The position numbers and the translations under genes are program-made. A stretch of 7,782 bases of DNA from assembly GCA_002453475.1 (NCBI GenBank), contig DKGY01000054.1:99984-107765 (forward strand), given 5' to 3'. This document shows positions 1 to 4,989 of the stretch, piece after piece (position 1 is the stretch's first letter; each line of letters begins with the position of its first letter). The notes under the pieces are model-generated. The model made no database searches and was not told the origin of the DNA. It saw only the letters and a program-made list of their open reading frames with translations. Origin of the DNA: Clostridium sp. UBA6758. Its GTDB lineage: Bacteria; Bacillota; Clostridia; Clostridiales; Clostridiaceae.

Positions 1-790
1 CTGCAATTAGTACTATATGAAGAGGATTATTTAAAATAGAATCACCTTGGAAGGAGAATAGTATAATCAAAGTTAGTAATAATCCTATTATAGTCACATT
101 ATCAAACTTCTTTAAAAATACATTGTTAAAATAATCTATTCCTCTATTTTTAATTATTAATATTCTAGTTATAAATCCTAGCGCTAATGGTATTACTACA
201 AATAAAACCGTTGATAATACAAGAGTTTCAATAGGTACAGCTACATCACCAACTCCTAGTAAAAAAGCTACAATAGGAGCAAAGGCAATTAAAATAATCA
301 AGTCATTAACTGCTACCTGAACTAAAGTATATGAAGGATCTCCCTTAGTTAAGTGACTCCATACAAATACCATAGCTGTACATGGAGCAGCTCCTAAAAG
401 CACAGCCCCAGCTAAATACTCCTTAGCAAGTTCTGGTGATATTATCTCCTTAAAAACTACAAAGAAGAAAAAAGCTGATATAGCATACATTGTGAAAGGC
501 TTTATAAGCCAATTAGTTACACAAGTAACTATAAGGCCCTTTGGTTTTCTAGTAGCGTTAATTATACTTCCAAAATCAATCTTTAACATCATAGGATATA
601 TCATTAACCATATAAGTATAGCCACTGGTATTGACACATTATAATATTCAAACTTATTTAGTGTATTAGGTATAATAGGCAAAAACTGACCAACTAATAT
701 TCCTATTACAATACAAAGGGCAACCCATAGGGTTAAGTATCTTTCAAATACTCCTAATCCTTTTCCACTACTTTCTTTATTATTACCCAT
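1..790 (-). CDS. acr3: ACR3-family arsenite efflux permease (3' end outside window)
   Basis: This is an inner-membrane pump that exports arsenite. Reading the minus strand from the ATG at 790 gives 263 uninterrupted codons running off the left edge. Family members are roughly 350 residues, so about a quarter of the C-terminus is missing. Successive hydrophobic helices are visible, together with the ACR3 signatures LMIYPMMLKIDF (about residues 62-73), GAAPCTAMVFVWS (133-145) and TKGDPSYTLVQVAVND (148-163). Cys137 in GAAPC corresponds to the cysteine shown to be essential in studied ACR3 proteins; the conserved C-terminal glutamate lies outside the window. The AGGAGG at 799-804 overlaps the arsC stop codon and the gap is only 12 bp, so translation is probably coupled to arsC. 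The gene is the third of the arsR1-arsC-acr3 operon. An ArsB-type antiporter is unlikely because these motifs are specific to ACR3. Confidence 0.95.
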   Translation of the reverse strand, partial: MGNNKESSGKGLGVFERYLTLWVALCIVIGILVGQFLPIIPNTLNKFEYYNVSIPVAILIWLMIYPMMLKIDFGSIINATRKPKGLIVTCVTNWLIKPFTMYAISAFFFFVVFKEIISPELAKEYLAGAVLLGAAPCTAMVFVWSHLTKGDPSYTLVQVAVNDLIILIAFAPIVAFLLGVGDVAVPIETLVLSTVLFVVIPLALGFITRILIIKNRGIDYFNNVFLKKFDNVTIIGLLLTLIILFSFQGDSILNNPLHIVLIA

Positions 791-802
791 AAGCTAAACC
801 TC

Positions 803-1213
803 CTATAATTTAATTTCCTTATTTTTCATTCTCTTAGCTAAATTCTTAACTTTTTCTTCAATAATCTTAGCAGTTCTAATAAATTCTTCATCTGACTTTC
901 CAGTTGGATCATCTAATCCCCAATCCTCTATATGTTTTCCTGGTAAAATGGGACATACTACATTACAACCCATTTTAATAACTATATCTACTTCTGGTAT
1001 ATCTCCTAGCAGTTTAGATTTATGGGTCTCATTCATATCAATGTGATATAGCTCATTTATTATTCTTACTGCATCTTGATTTATTGTAGTTCTTAGTTCT
1101 GTCCCTGCAGAATAACTTTCAAAAACCTCTCCTTCATATAGCTTTCCTAAGGCTTCCGCCATTTGAGATCTACAAGAATTATGAACACATATAAATGCCA
1201 CCTTTGGTTTCAT
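803..1213 (-). CDS. arsC: arsenate reductase, thioredoxin-coupled (LMW phosphatase fold)
   Basis: This cytoplasmic enzyme reduces arsenate to arsenite for export by the adjacent ACR3 pump. At 136 residues it is normal for the family. The phosphatase-type P-loop CVHNSCR spans Cys9-Arg15, with Cys9 as the arsenate-attacking nucleophile. The resolving pair lies in MGCNVVCP (Cys83 and Cys87), and the general-acid region is DWGLDDPTG (Asp102-Pro103). This three-cysteine layout is that of the Staphylococcus pI258 / Bacillus type, which is recycled by thioredoxin, and not the glutaredoxin-coupled E. coli type. The spacing between the second and third cysteines is shorter here than in pI258 ArsC (CX3C against CX6C), which resembles other clostridial proteins. 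The ATG at 1213 has GGAGG at 1221-1225. The gene follows arsR1 by 50 bp and precedes acr3 by 12 bp. A plain protein tyrosine phosphatase is less likely given the context and the Cys pair. Confidence 0.95.
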   Translation of the reverse strand: MKPKVAFICVHNSCRSQMAEALGKLYEGEVFESYSAGTELRTTINQDAVRIINELYHIDMNETHKSKLLGDIPEVDIVIKMGCNVVCPILPGKHIEDWGLDDPTGKSDEEFIRTAKIIEEKVKNLAKRMKNKEIKL

Positions 1214-1232
1214 ATTAATTCCTCCACCCTTA

Positions 1233-1254
1233 ATACTTATATGAATATATGTAT
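1233..1254. repeat. AT-rich near-palindrome between arsR1 and arsC
   Basis: The arms ATACTTATAT and ATATATGTAT flank GA, with 9 of 10 positions pairing. It lies in the 50-bp gap between arsR1 and arsC and ends 8 bp before the arsC ribosome binding site. It does not match the 20-bp operator found elsewhere in the island. It could be an mRNA processing or stability element, or chance in AT-rich DNA. Confidence 0.3.
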
Positions 1255-1263
1255 ATTATAAAT

Positions 1264-1581
1264 TTATTTGCATTTACACTTTTCTTTCTCTTTACAAATA
1301 CACTCCTCTGTATCTGTTGTAACACTTATTAAAAATAATATTAATCTATTACAATTAGTTGTGTTTAAAGAATAATGGCTCCATAGTCCATCCTTTCTAC
1401 TCTCCACAAGACCACAATCCATCAAAACCTTCATATGATGTGAAAGGGTTGGCTGAGTAAAATCAAAATGTTCTAGAATATCACATGCACATCTTTCACC
1501 ACAGGATAATATGTCTACTATTTTTAATCTATTTGGATCAGATAACGCCTTTATAATTTTTGCATTTTCTTCATAATTCAT
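1264..1581 (-). CDS. arsR: ArsR/SmtB-family metalloregulator with Cys-rich C-terminal tail
   Basis: This is a winged-helix repressor, 105 residues, expected to sit on the operator until As(III) or Sb(III) binds. The N-terminal helix carries KALSDPNRLKIVDIL (residues 11-25). The metal-sensing segment is SCGERCACDIL, giving Cys27, Cys31 and Cys33 beside the ELCVCDL-type motif of classical ArsR. The recognition helix region is TQPTLSHHMKVL (42-53), and the wing is at about 57-72. Unusually, the protein ends in a tail holding four more cysteines (Cys94, Cys96, Cys102, Cys104) among lysines and glutamates, which may be an extra metal site. The ATG at 1581 has GGAGG at 1589-1593. It is the first gene of the arsR-arsC-acr3 operon, and its promoter holds two copies of the shared operator, so it is probably autoregulated. 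A CadC/SmtB-type Zn or Cd sensor is less likely given the neighbours. Confidence 0.93.
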   Translation of the reverse strand: MNYEENAKIIKALSDPNRLKIVDILSCGERCACDILEHFDFTQPTLSHHMKVLMDCGLVESRKDGLWSHYSLNTTNCNRLILFLISVTTDTEECICKEKEKCKCK

Positions 1582-1595
1582 TTCAACGCCTCCTT

Positions 1596-1615
1596 ACATA
1601 GATGATTGTCTATTT
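1596..1615. promoter_or_regulatory. ArsR operator, copy 1 (arsR1 start region)
   Basis: The sequence ACATAGATGATTGTCTATTT contains the inverted repeat ATAGA-N6-TCTAT, which is the core of the five-copy island operator. It is the most diverged copy at its outer bases. It spans the predicted transcription start (about 1613), so a bound repressor would block initiation or early elongation. Confidence 0.65.
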
Positions 1616-1619
1616 TTAT

Positions 1620-1648
1620 AATATAGACCATTATCTATATAGTGTCAA
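1620..1648 (-). promoter_or_regulatory. arsR1-arsC-acr3 promoter
   Basis: On the minus strand there is a perfect -35 box TTGACA (1643-1648), a 17-bp spacer and a -10 box TATATT (1620-1625). The start would be near 1613, leaving a leader of about 30 bases before the arsR1 ATG. Operator copy 2 fills the spacer and -10 box. This is the strongest promoter match in the window. Confidence 0.8.
1621..1640. promoter_or_regulatory. ArsR operator, copy 2 (between -35 and -10 of arsR1)
   Basis: The sequence ATATAGACCATTATCTATAT has perfect 7-bp arms (ATATAGA / TCTATAT) around six bases. It lies between the -35 and -10 boxes and overlaps the -10, a classic position for repression by occlusion. It lies 25 bp centre to centre from copy 1, so two ArsR dimers could bind side by side. 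Confidence 0.8.
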
Positions 1649-1725
1649 CACACTTTATTTATTTAAGTTAATCTGATATATTATATTTATTTTTATCTAT
1701 GTGTTTCAACATACTTTTATGTTTT

Positions 1726-1766
1726 AAAATAAAAAATAAGTAACTAAATTTAATATCTAGCTACTT
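1726..1766 (-). terminator. rho-independent terminator of the permease unit
   Basis: On the minus strand the arms AAGTAGCTA and TAGTTACTT (plus positions 1758-1766 and 1738-1746) form a 9-bp stem with one G-U pair and an 11-base loop. ATTTTTTATTTT follows directly. It lies 13 bp past the end of the thioredoxin pseudogene and upstream of the arsR1 promoter, so it separates the two units. Confidence 0.75.
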
Positions 1767-1779
1767 ACTAAAGCTTTTA

Positions 1780-2012
1780 TTACTGTATAGATTTTTTTAT
1801 TATCTCTTCTATATTGTTTTGGTGATAAAAGCTTACCATAAGATAAAACTTTATCATTTACAACTAAAGCTGGTGTTTGCATTACCCTGTACCTTGATAT
1901 CTCCAATATTTTCTACTTCTACACCTAAATTCATTTCTTTAACTGCTAATTTAGTGTTTTCAAACATTTGTGCACTCTTTTTTCAAAATGCCCCTAATAC
2001 AATAATTTTCAT
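1780..2012 (-). pseudogene. small CxxC thioredoxin-like gene, inactivated (paralogue of the gene at 3263-3502)
   Basis: The minus strand from the ATG at 2012 begins MKIIVLGAF, then TGA, then KKSAQMFENTKLAVKEMN, and stays open to about codon 41. It resumes in a second frame as RVMQTPALVVNDKVLSYGK and in a third as IEEIIKKSIQ, ending at TAA (1780-1782). The pieces align along the whole length of the intact 79-residue paralogue. The TGA falls at the position of catalytic Cys10, and the partner Cys13 is Ser. The first frameshift falls where about four residues are missing relative to the paralogue, consistent with an 11-base loss. The second looks like one extra T after a CAA codon. A GGAG ribosome site is still present upstream. 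The gene sits 48 bp after the permease, so it was probably the permease's redox partner. Three independent lesions make it a true pseudogene and argue against TGA being read as selenocysteine. Confidence 0.85.
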
Positions 2013-2060
2013 AGTAACTTCTCCAATTTTTAATAATATAACTCTAATAAATTTATATAT

Positions 2061-3074
2061 TTATATGAATAAATATCCAAATAAGTTAAATACATATCCA
2101 ATAATTATAATTCCTATACTAACAACTATCACAAAGGTAGCCAATAGTTTAGGCTTTACTGCCTTTCTAAGCATTATAATAGATGGTAATGAAAGGGCTG
2201 TAACACTCATCATAAAGGATAATATAGTTCCAACGCCTACCCCTTTAAAAAATAATGCCTCTGCCACAGGTAAAGTTCCAAATATATCAGCATACATAGG
2301 TATTCCCACACCTGTAGCTAAAAGTACTGAAAATGGATTGTTATCGCCTAATATAGATTGAATAATCTCTGTAGGAATCCAGTTATGAATTATAGCTCCA
2401 ATACCAACTCCTATTAGTACATAAAGCCAAACCTTTTTTAAGGTGAACAGCATTTGCTCCTTGGCAAAAATTATTCTCTCCTTATTTGAAAGTTCAGGTA
2501 ACTCAATATCTACAGAACTATTAGATTTAATATATTTTTCTACGTATTCCTCCATGCCTAGTTTATCAATTATGGTTCCTCCCACTACAGCAAGAACTAT
2601 TCCTACAACTACATAAGCTAGTGCAATCTTAATTCCAAATGTACTTGTTAAAAGTAAAAATGCTGCGATATCAACTAAGGGCGATGATATTAAAAAGGAA
2701 AAAGTAACTCCCACAGGAAGACCAGCATTAGTAAATCCTATGAATAGTGGTATAGATGAACAAGAACAAAAGGGTGTTAATGTTCCAAGTAAAGCCCCTA
2801 TAATATTAGCCTTTACCCCTTTAAATTTTCCTATGATTTTTTTAGTTCGCTCTGGTGGAAAGTAACTTTGTATATAAGAAACCAGAAAAATAAGGCCTGA
2901 CAGTAGGATTATTATTTTTATTGTATCATAAATAAAGAACTGTAAACTTCCACCTATCCTGTTACTAATATCAATACCTACATTGGATAATCCTTCTCCA
3001 ATTAATTTATTTAACCACTTCATTCCTAACACTTGATTTTGAAAGAAATTCCAAATTAAAACTATAATATCCAT
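2061..3074 (-). CDS. arsP: ArsP-type permease (PF03773/DUF318 family)
   Basis: This is a polytopic inner-membrane permease of 337 residues, normal for the family. Characterised ArsP members export trivalent organoarsenicals such as methylarsenite and reduced roxarsone; other members have no known substrate, so the substrate here is inferred from context. About eight membrane helices are visible (near residues 51-69, 90-112, 120-142, 148-169, 212-231, 247-262, 276-300 and 309-332), with a charged loop at about 170-210. The family signature TPFCSCSSIPLF (100-111) supplies Cys103 and Cys105, the only cysteines in the protein and likely to bind the thiophilic substrate. The ATG at 3074 has AGGAGG at 3080-3085. 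It has its own promoter with two shared ArsR operators, and is followed by a dead thioredoxin gene and a terminator. An arsenical role is supported by the shared operators and the flanking arsRC-acr3 genes. Confidence 0.85.
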   Translation of the reverse strand: MDIIVLIWNFFQNQVLGMKWLNKLIGEGLSNVGIDISNRIGGSLQFFIYDTIKIIILLSGLIFLVSYIQSYFPPERTKKIIGKFKGVKANIIGALLGTLTPFCSCSSIPLFIGFTNAGLPVGVTFSFLISSPLVDIAAFLLLTSTFGIKIALAYVVVGIVLAVVGGTIIDKLGMEEYVEKYIKSNSSVDIELPELSNKERIIFAKEQMLFTLKKVWLYVLIGVGIGAIIHNWIPTEIIQSILGDNNPFSVLLATGVGIPMYADIFGTLPVAEALFFKGVGVGTILSFMMSVTALSLPSIIMLRKAVKPKLLATFVIVVSIGIIIIGYVFNLFGYLFI

Positions 3075-3109
3075 TATTTCCTCCTAACTATCTTACTGTT
3101 AATTTTAAA

Positions 3110-3129
3110 ATATAGACAACCTTCTATAT
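3110..3129. promoter_or_regulatory. ArsR operator, copy 3 (permease start region)
   Basis: The sequence ATATAGACAACCTTCTATAT has perfect 7-bp arms around six bases. It covers the predicted permease transcription start (about 3127), mirroring copy 1 at arsR1. It lies 36 bp centre to centre from copy 4. Confidence 0.78.
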
Positions 3130-3133
3130 CCTC

Positions 3134-3162
3134 ATTATATACTTAATATAGATAATCGTCTA
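3134..3162 (-). promoter_or_regulatory. arsP promoter
   Basis: On the minus strand there is -35 TAGACG (3157-3162), a 17-bp spacer and a perfect -10 TATAAT (3134-3139). The start would be near 3127, giving a leader of about 53 bases. The weak -35 lies inside operator copy 4. The permease therefore has its own regulated start and does not depend only on read-through from the GTPase operon. Confidence 0.7.
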
Positions 3163-3165
3163 TAT
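3146..3165. promoter_or_regulatory. ArsR operator, copy 4 (permease -35)
   Basis: The sequence ATATAGATAATCGTCTATAT has perfect 7-bp arms around six bases. The right arm contains the permease -35 box, so a bound repressor would exclude RNA polymerase. Confidence 0.8.
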
Positions 3166-3206
3166 GTTTCTTTAAAAATTTTTACTTAATATTCCTATAT
3201 ACATTT

Positions 3207-3260
3207 AAAACATAGGCATAGATATGTCATATTTATATATAGCCTTACCTATGCCCTATG
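3207..3260 (-). terminator. probable terminator of the arsR2-GTPase-thioredoxin unit
   Basis: The arms CATAGGCATAG (3211-3221) and CTATGCCCTATG (3249-3260) pair over 11 bp with one bulged base. The loop is about 27 bases. On the minus strand a short T run (TTTT) follows. It begins 2 bp after the thioredoxin stop codon. The weak T tract means some read-through into the permease is possible. Confidence 0.6.
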
Positions 3261-3262
3261 TC

Positions 3263-3502
3263 CTATAGCTCTTCTTTGAAAATTTTAACTATTTGTTTTG
3301 TAGATAAAACCTGTCCCATAGTCTTTGGTTTACCATTTACCATAAGGGTTGGAGTAGTCATAACTCCTAGTGAAATAATATCCACTAAGGATTCAACCTT
3401 AGTTATATCTGCGTCTATACCTAACTCCTTTAAAGCTGCCAAAGTATTATCATAAAGTTTAGTGCATTTAGAGCACCCTTCTCCTAAAACCTTAATTTCC
3501 AT
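3263..3502 (-). CDS. small thioredoxin-fold redox protein (redox-active disulfide protein 2 type)
   Basis: This is a 79-residue cytoplasmic thioredoxin-fold protein without a signal peptide. The active site is GEGCSKC (Cys10 and Cys13), followed by the helix KLYDNTLAALKELG. The substrate-side loop VMTTPTLMVNGK contains the expected cis-proline (Pro51). Size and motifs match the minimal thioredoxins often found beside ArsP-type permeases; it is much shorter than true thioredoxin (about 105 residues). It could reduce disulfides or hand over thiol-bound metalloids, but that is inference. The ATG at 3502 has GGAGG at 3510-3514. It lies 26 bp after the GTPase gene and is the last gene of that operon. 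It is a paralogue of the pseudogene at 1780-2012 and, being intact, may serve the permease now. It might also recycle ArsC, although general thioredoxins are the usual donors. Confidence 0.85.
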   Translation of the reverse strand: MEIKVLGEGCSKCTKLYDNTLAALKELGIDADITKVESLVDIISLGVMTTPTLMVNGKPKTMGQVLSTKQIVKIFKEEL

Positions 3503-3528
3503 ATGAAATCCTCCTTAAATTTAAAACT

Positions 3529-4464
3529 TTAATTTTTAAGTTCCATCTTTTCTCCTACAATGTCATTCCAATTATTAATTATAGGCTTTATTATATTAGG
3601 TCCTATTTTAGATATGAACACTAGTTGTGAAACTTCCTTTGGTTCACATGGCTTATAATCTATAATCTTTCCTACCACATCTATTTGTTGCCATCCATCG
3701 TTTAAATTAAAGAAACCTTTTATTCTATAGCTATCTTTCTTTATAGAATTTAAAAATTTCTCCATTTTATTTTTACTTACAACACTACTAAAATTCATAG
3801 TTAAGCTTTTCGGCTTACTTTCCACAGTATTTGTAGACTCTTCTCCTTCAGCCCACTGATTTACTAATAGATCCTTATTTAAAAAGTCCATGCCAAACTC
3901 TCCAAAGGAACAAGTTTCTATATCACACTTAGGATTTACCTCTCTAACTTCCTTAATTACATTCTTTAACTCTTCTTCTTCAATTAAATCTACCTTATTT
4001 ATAATAGCCATATGGCAATGCTTTAATTGACGATTAACTGTTTCTAAATCTTCTAATTGTTCTATAAAATTCACTACATCGATTAAGCATAATACTCCCT
4101 TTAAATCATAGGTTGCTTCAGACGATAAAACCTTTACACCTTCAAGTATCTCTTCTATATTGGATGGATCTGCTAAGCCAGAACTCTCTACAAATACATA
4201 CTCTAAATCCTGTTTACTCATTTCAGCTAAAGCCTGAGCAAAGGATATTTTTAAACATGAGCAGAAGATAGATCCCCTATTAATCTCCACCATCTCAATA
4301 TTATCTCTTTTTAGTATGGTACCATCTATACCCAGCTTACCAAATTCATTTTGTATAACTCCAACCCTTTTATCATTTAACGCATCTAATAGTCTTAAAA
4401 GTACCGTAGTTTTACCTGAACCTAAAAATCCAGTTAATACGTATAAATTAATTTTTTTCTCCAT
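3529..4464 (-). CDS. CobW/COG0523-family G3E GTPase (putative metallochaperone)
   Basis: This 311-residue cytoplasmic P-loop GTPase belongs to a family of metal insertion or transfer chaperones. Visible motifs are Walker A GFLGSGKT (12-19), switch/Walker B ESSGLADP (93-100) and the guanine-specificity motif NKVD (156-159). A CobW_C-like domain occupies about 216-311 (including RIKGFFNL). The family's usual CxCC metal motif is altered: at 64-70 the sequence is GSIFCSC, so the first two cysteines are Ser65 and Phe67, Cys68 is kept and Cys70 is extra. Metal preference may therefore differ from Zn-type members. The ATG at 4464 has GGAGG close upstream. It sits between arsR2 (49-bp gap) and the small thioredoxin (26-bp gap), so it is probably induced by the ArsR ligand. 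No arsA or arsD is present, and a comparable role in handling metalloid or sparing zinc is speculation. Confidence 0.88.
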   Translation of the reverse strand: MEKKINLYVLTGFLGSGKTTVLLRLLDALNDKRVGVIQNEFGKLGIDGTILKRDNIEMVEINRGSIFCSCLKISFAQALAEMSKQDLEYVFVESSGLADPSNIEEILEGVKVLSSEATYDLKGVLCLIDVVNFIEQLEDLETVNRQLKHCHMAIINKVDLIEEEELKNVIKEVREVNPKCDIETCSFGEFGMDFLNKDLLVNQWAEGEESTNTVESKPKSLTMNFSSVVSKNKMEKFLNSIKKDSYRIKGFFNLNDGWQQIDVVGKIIDYKPCEPKEVSQLVFISKIGPNIIKPIINNWNDIVGEKMELKN

Positions 4465-4513
4465 GATTTACCCTCCTGTAGATTAATAATTTAAATAAAT
4501 ATGTTTAGATTTT

Positions 4514-4789
4514 TTAGTTATTAGAATTTAAAAAACTTCTTAATTCAGTAAGTCTTTCTGAATTCAATGTATACTTCATCCAAGAGCCATCCTTATTACC
4601 AAGAACCAATCCACTATCTGTTAAAATCTTCATATGATAAGATAAAGTAGGTTGAGTAATATTAAAATTCTCAAGAATTTTACATGCACATAATTCCTCT
4701 GACTCTGTAAGCATATTAATAATTTTTAATCTAGTCTCGTCTGCCAATGCTTTAAACATTTGAACATATTCTGCATAATCATATTTCAT
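4514..4789 (-). CDS. arsR: second ArsR/SmtB-family metalloregulator
   Basis: This is a compact 91-residue winged-helix repressor. It carries FKALADETRLKIINML (12-27), the sensing motif ESEELCACKIL with Cys34 and Cys36, the recognition helix region TQPTLSYHMKIL, and a wing near GSWMKYTLN. The motif is very close to the ELCVCDL of arsenic-sensing ArsR proteins, but there is no third cysteine next to it and no Cys-rich tail, unlike arsR1. The two recognition helices are nearly identical (TQPTLSHHMK against TQPTLSYHMK), so both proteins probably read the same operator. The ATG at 4789 has a GGAG site about 10 bp upstream. It leads the operon with the G3E GTPase and small thioredoxin, and its promoter holds one operator copy. 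It may also control the permease, which has no regulator of its own. Confidence 0.92.
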   Translation of the reverse strand: MKYDYAEYVQMFKALADETRLKIINMLTESEELCACKILENFNITQPTLSYHMKILTDSGLVLGNKDGSWMKYTLNSERLTELRSFLNSNN

Positions 4790-4835
4790 AAAATTCTATC
4801 TCCTAAACTTCTATTTGTAAGTATTTTGTATCATT

Positions 4836-4864
4836 ATTATATCTCTCATATAGATATTTGTCTA
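4836..4864 (-). promoter_or_regulatory. arsR2-GTPase-thioredoxin promoter
   Basis: On the minus strand there is -35 TAGACA (4859-4864), a 17-bp spacer and a perfect -10 TATAAT (4836-4841), giving a start near 4829. The -35 box lies inside operator copy 5, exactly as at the permease promoter. No second operator is seen near the start. Confidence 0.75.
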
Positions 4865-4867
4865 TAT
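4848..4867. promoter_or_regulatory. ArsR operator, copy 5 (arsR2 -35)
   Basis: The sequence ATATAGATATTTGTCTATAT has perfect 7-bp arms around six bases. It overlaps the -35 box of the arsR2 promoter and is the only copy at that promoter. Confidence 0.8.
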
Positions 4868-4924
4868 GTCTTTCAAATCTCAATTATTACAATTTCTAAA
4901 AAAGAATATATAATTCTATTACAT

Positions 4925-4970
4925 AAAAATAGCTATCTCTACATGAGTTTTAGTCATTTCGAGGTAGCTA
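4925..4970 (-). terminator. rho-independent terminator after the GGDEF gene
   Basis: The arms TAGCTATCTC (4930-4939) and GAGGTAGCTA (4961-4970) form a 10-bp stem with one mismatch on the DNA, which is an A-C mismatch in the minus transcript. An inner ATGA/TCAT stem extends it. The minus strand continues with TTTTT. It starts 19 bp past the GGDEF stop codon and shields the arsR2 promoter from read-through. Confidence 0.75.
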
Positions 4971-4989
4971 AGTTTCTTAAATCCTAAAT

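Noticed and set aside
1981..2003. TGA in the thioredoxin relic read as selenocysteine
   Set aside because: The second redox residue is Ser, no SECIS-like hairpin is evident right after it, and two frameshifts follow, so the reading frame is dead regardless.
1819..2361. Plus-strand open frame of 180 codons
   Set aside because: It is antisense to the thioredoxin pseudogene and the 3' end of the permease, has no ribosome site and has composition typical of an antisense shadow.
3258..3455. Plus-strand open frame of 65 codons
   Set aside because: It is fully antisense to the small thioredoxin gene, which has a recognisable CxxC active site and a ribosome site.
4760..4987. Plus-strand open frame of 75 codons
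   Set aside because: It runs through the arsR2 start, its promoter and operator and the GGDEF terminator, and has no ribosome site or protein-family signal.
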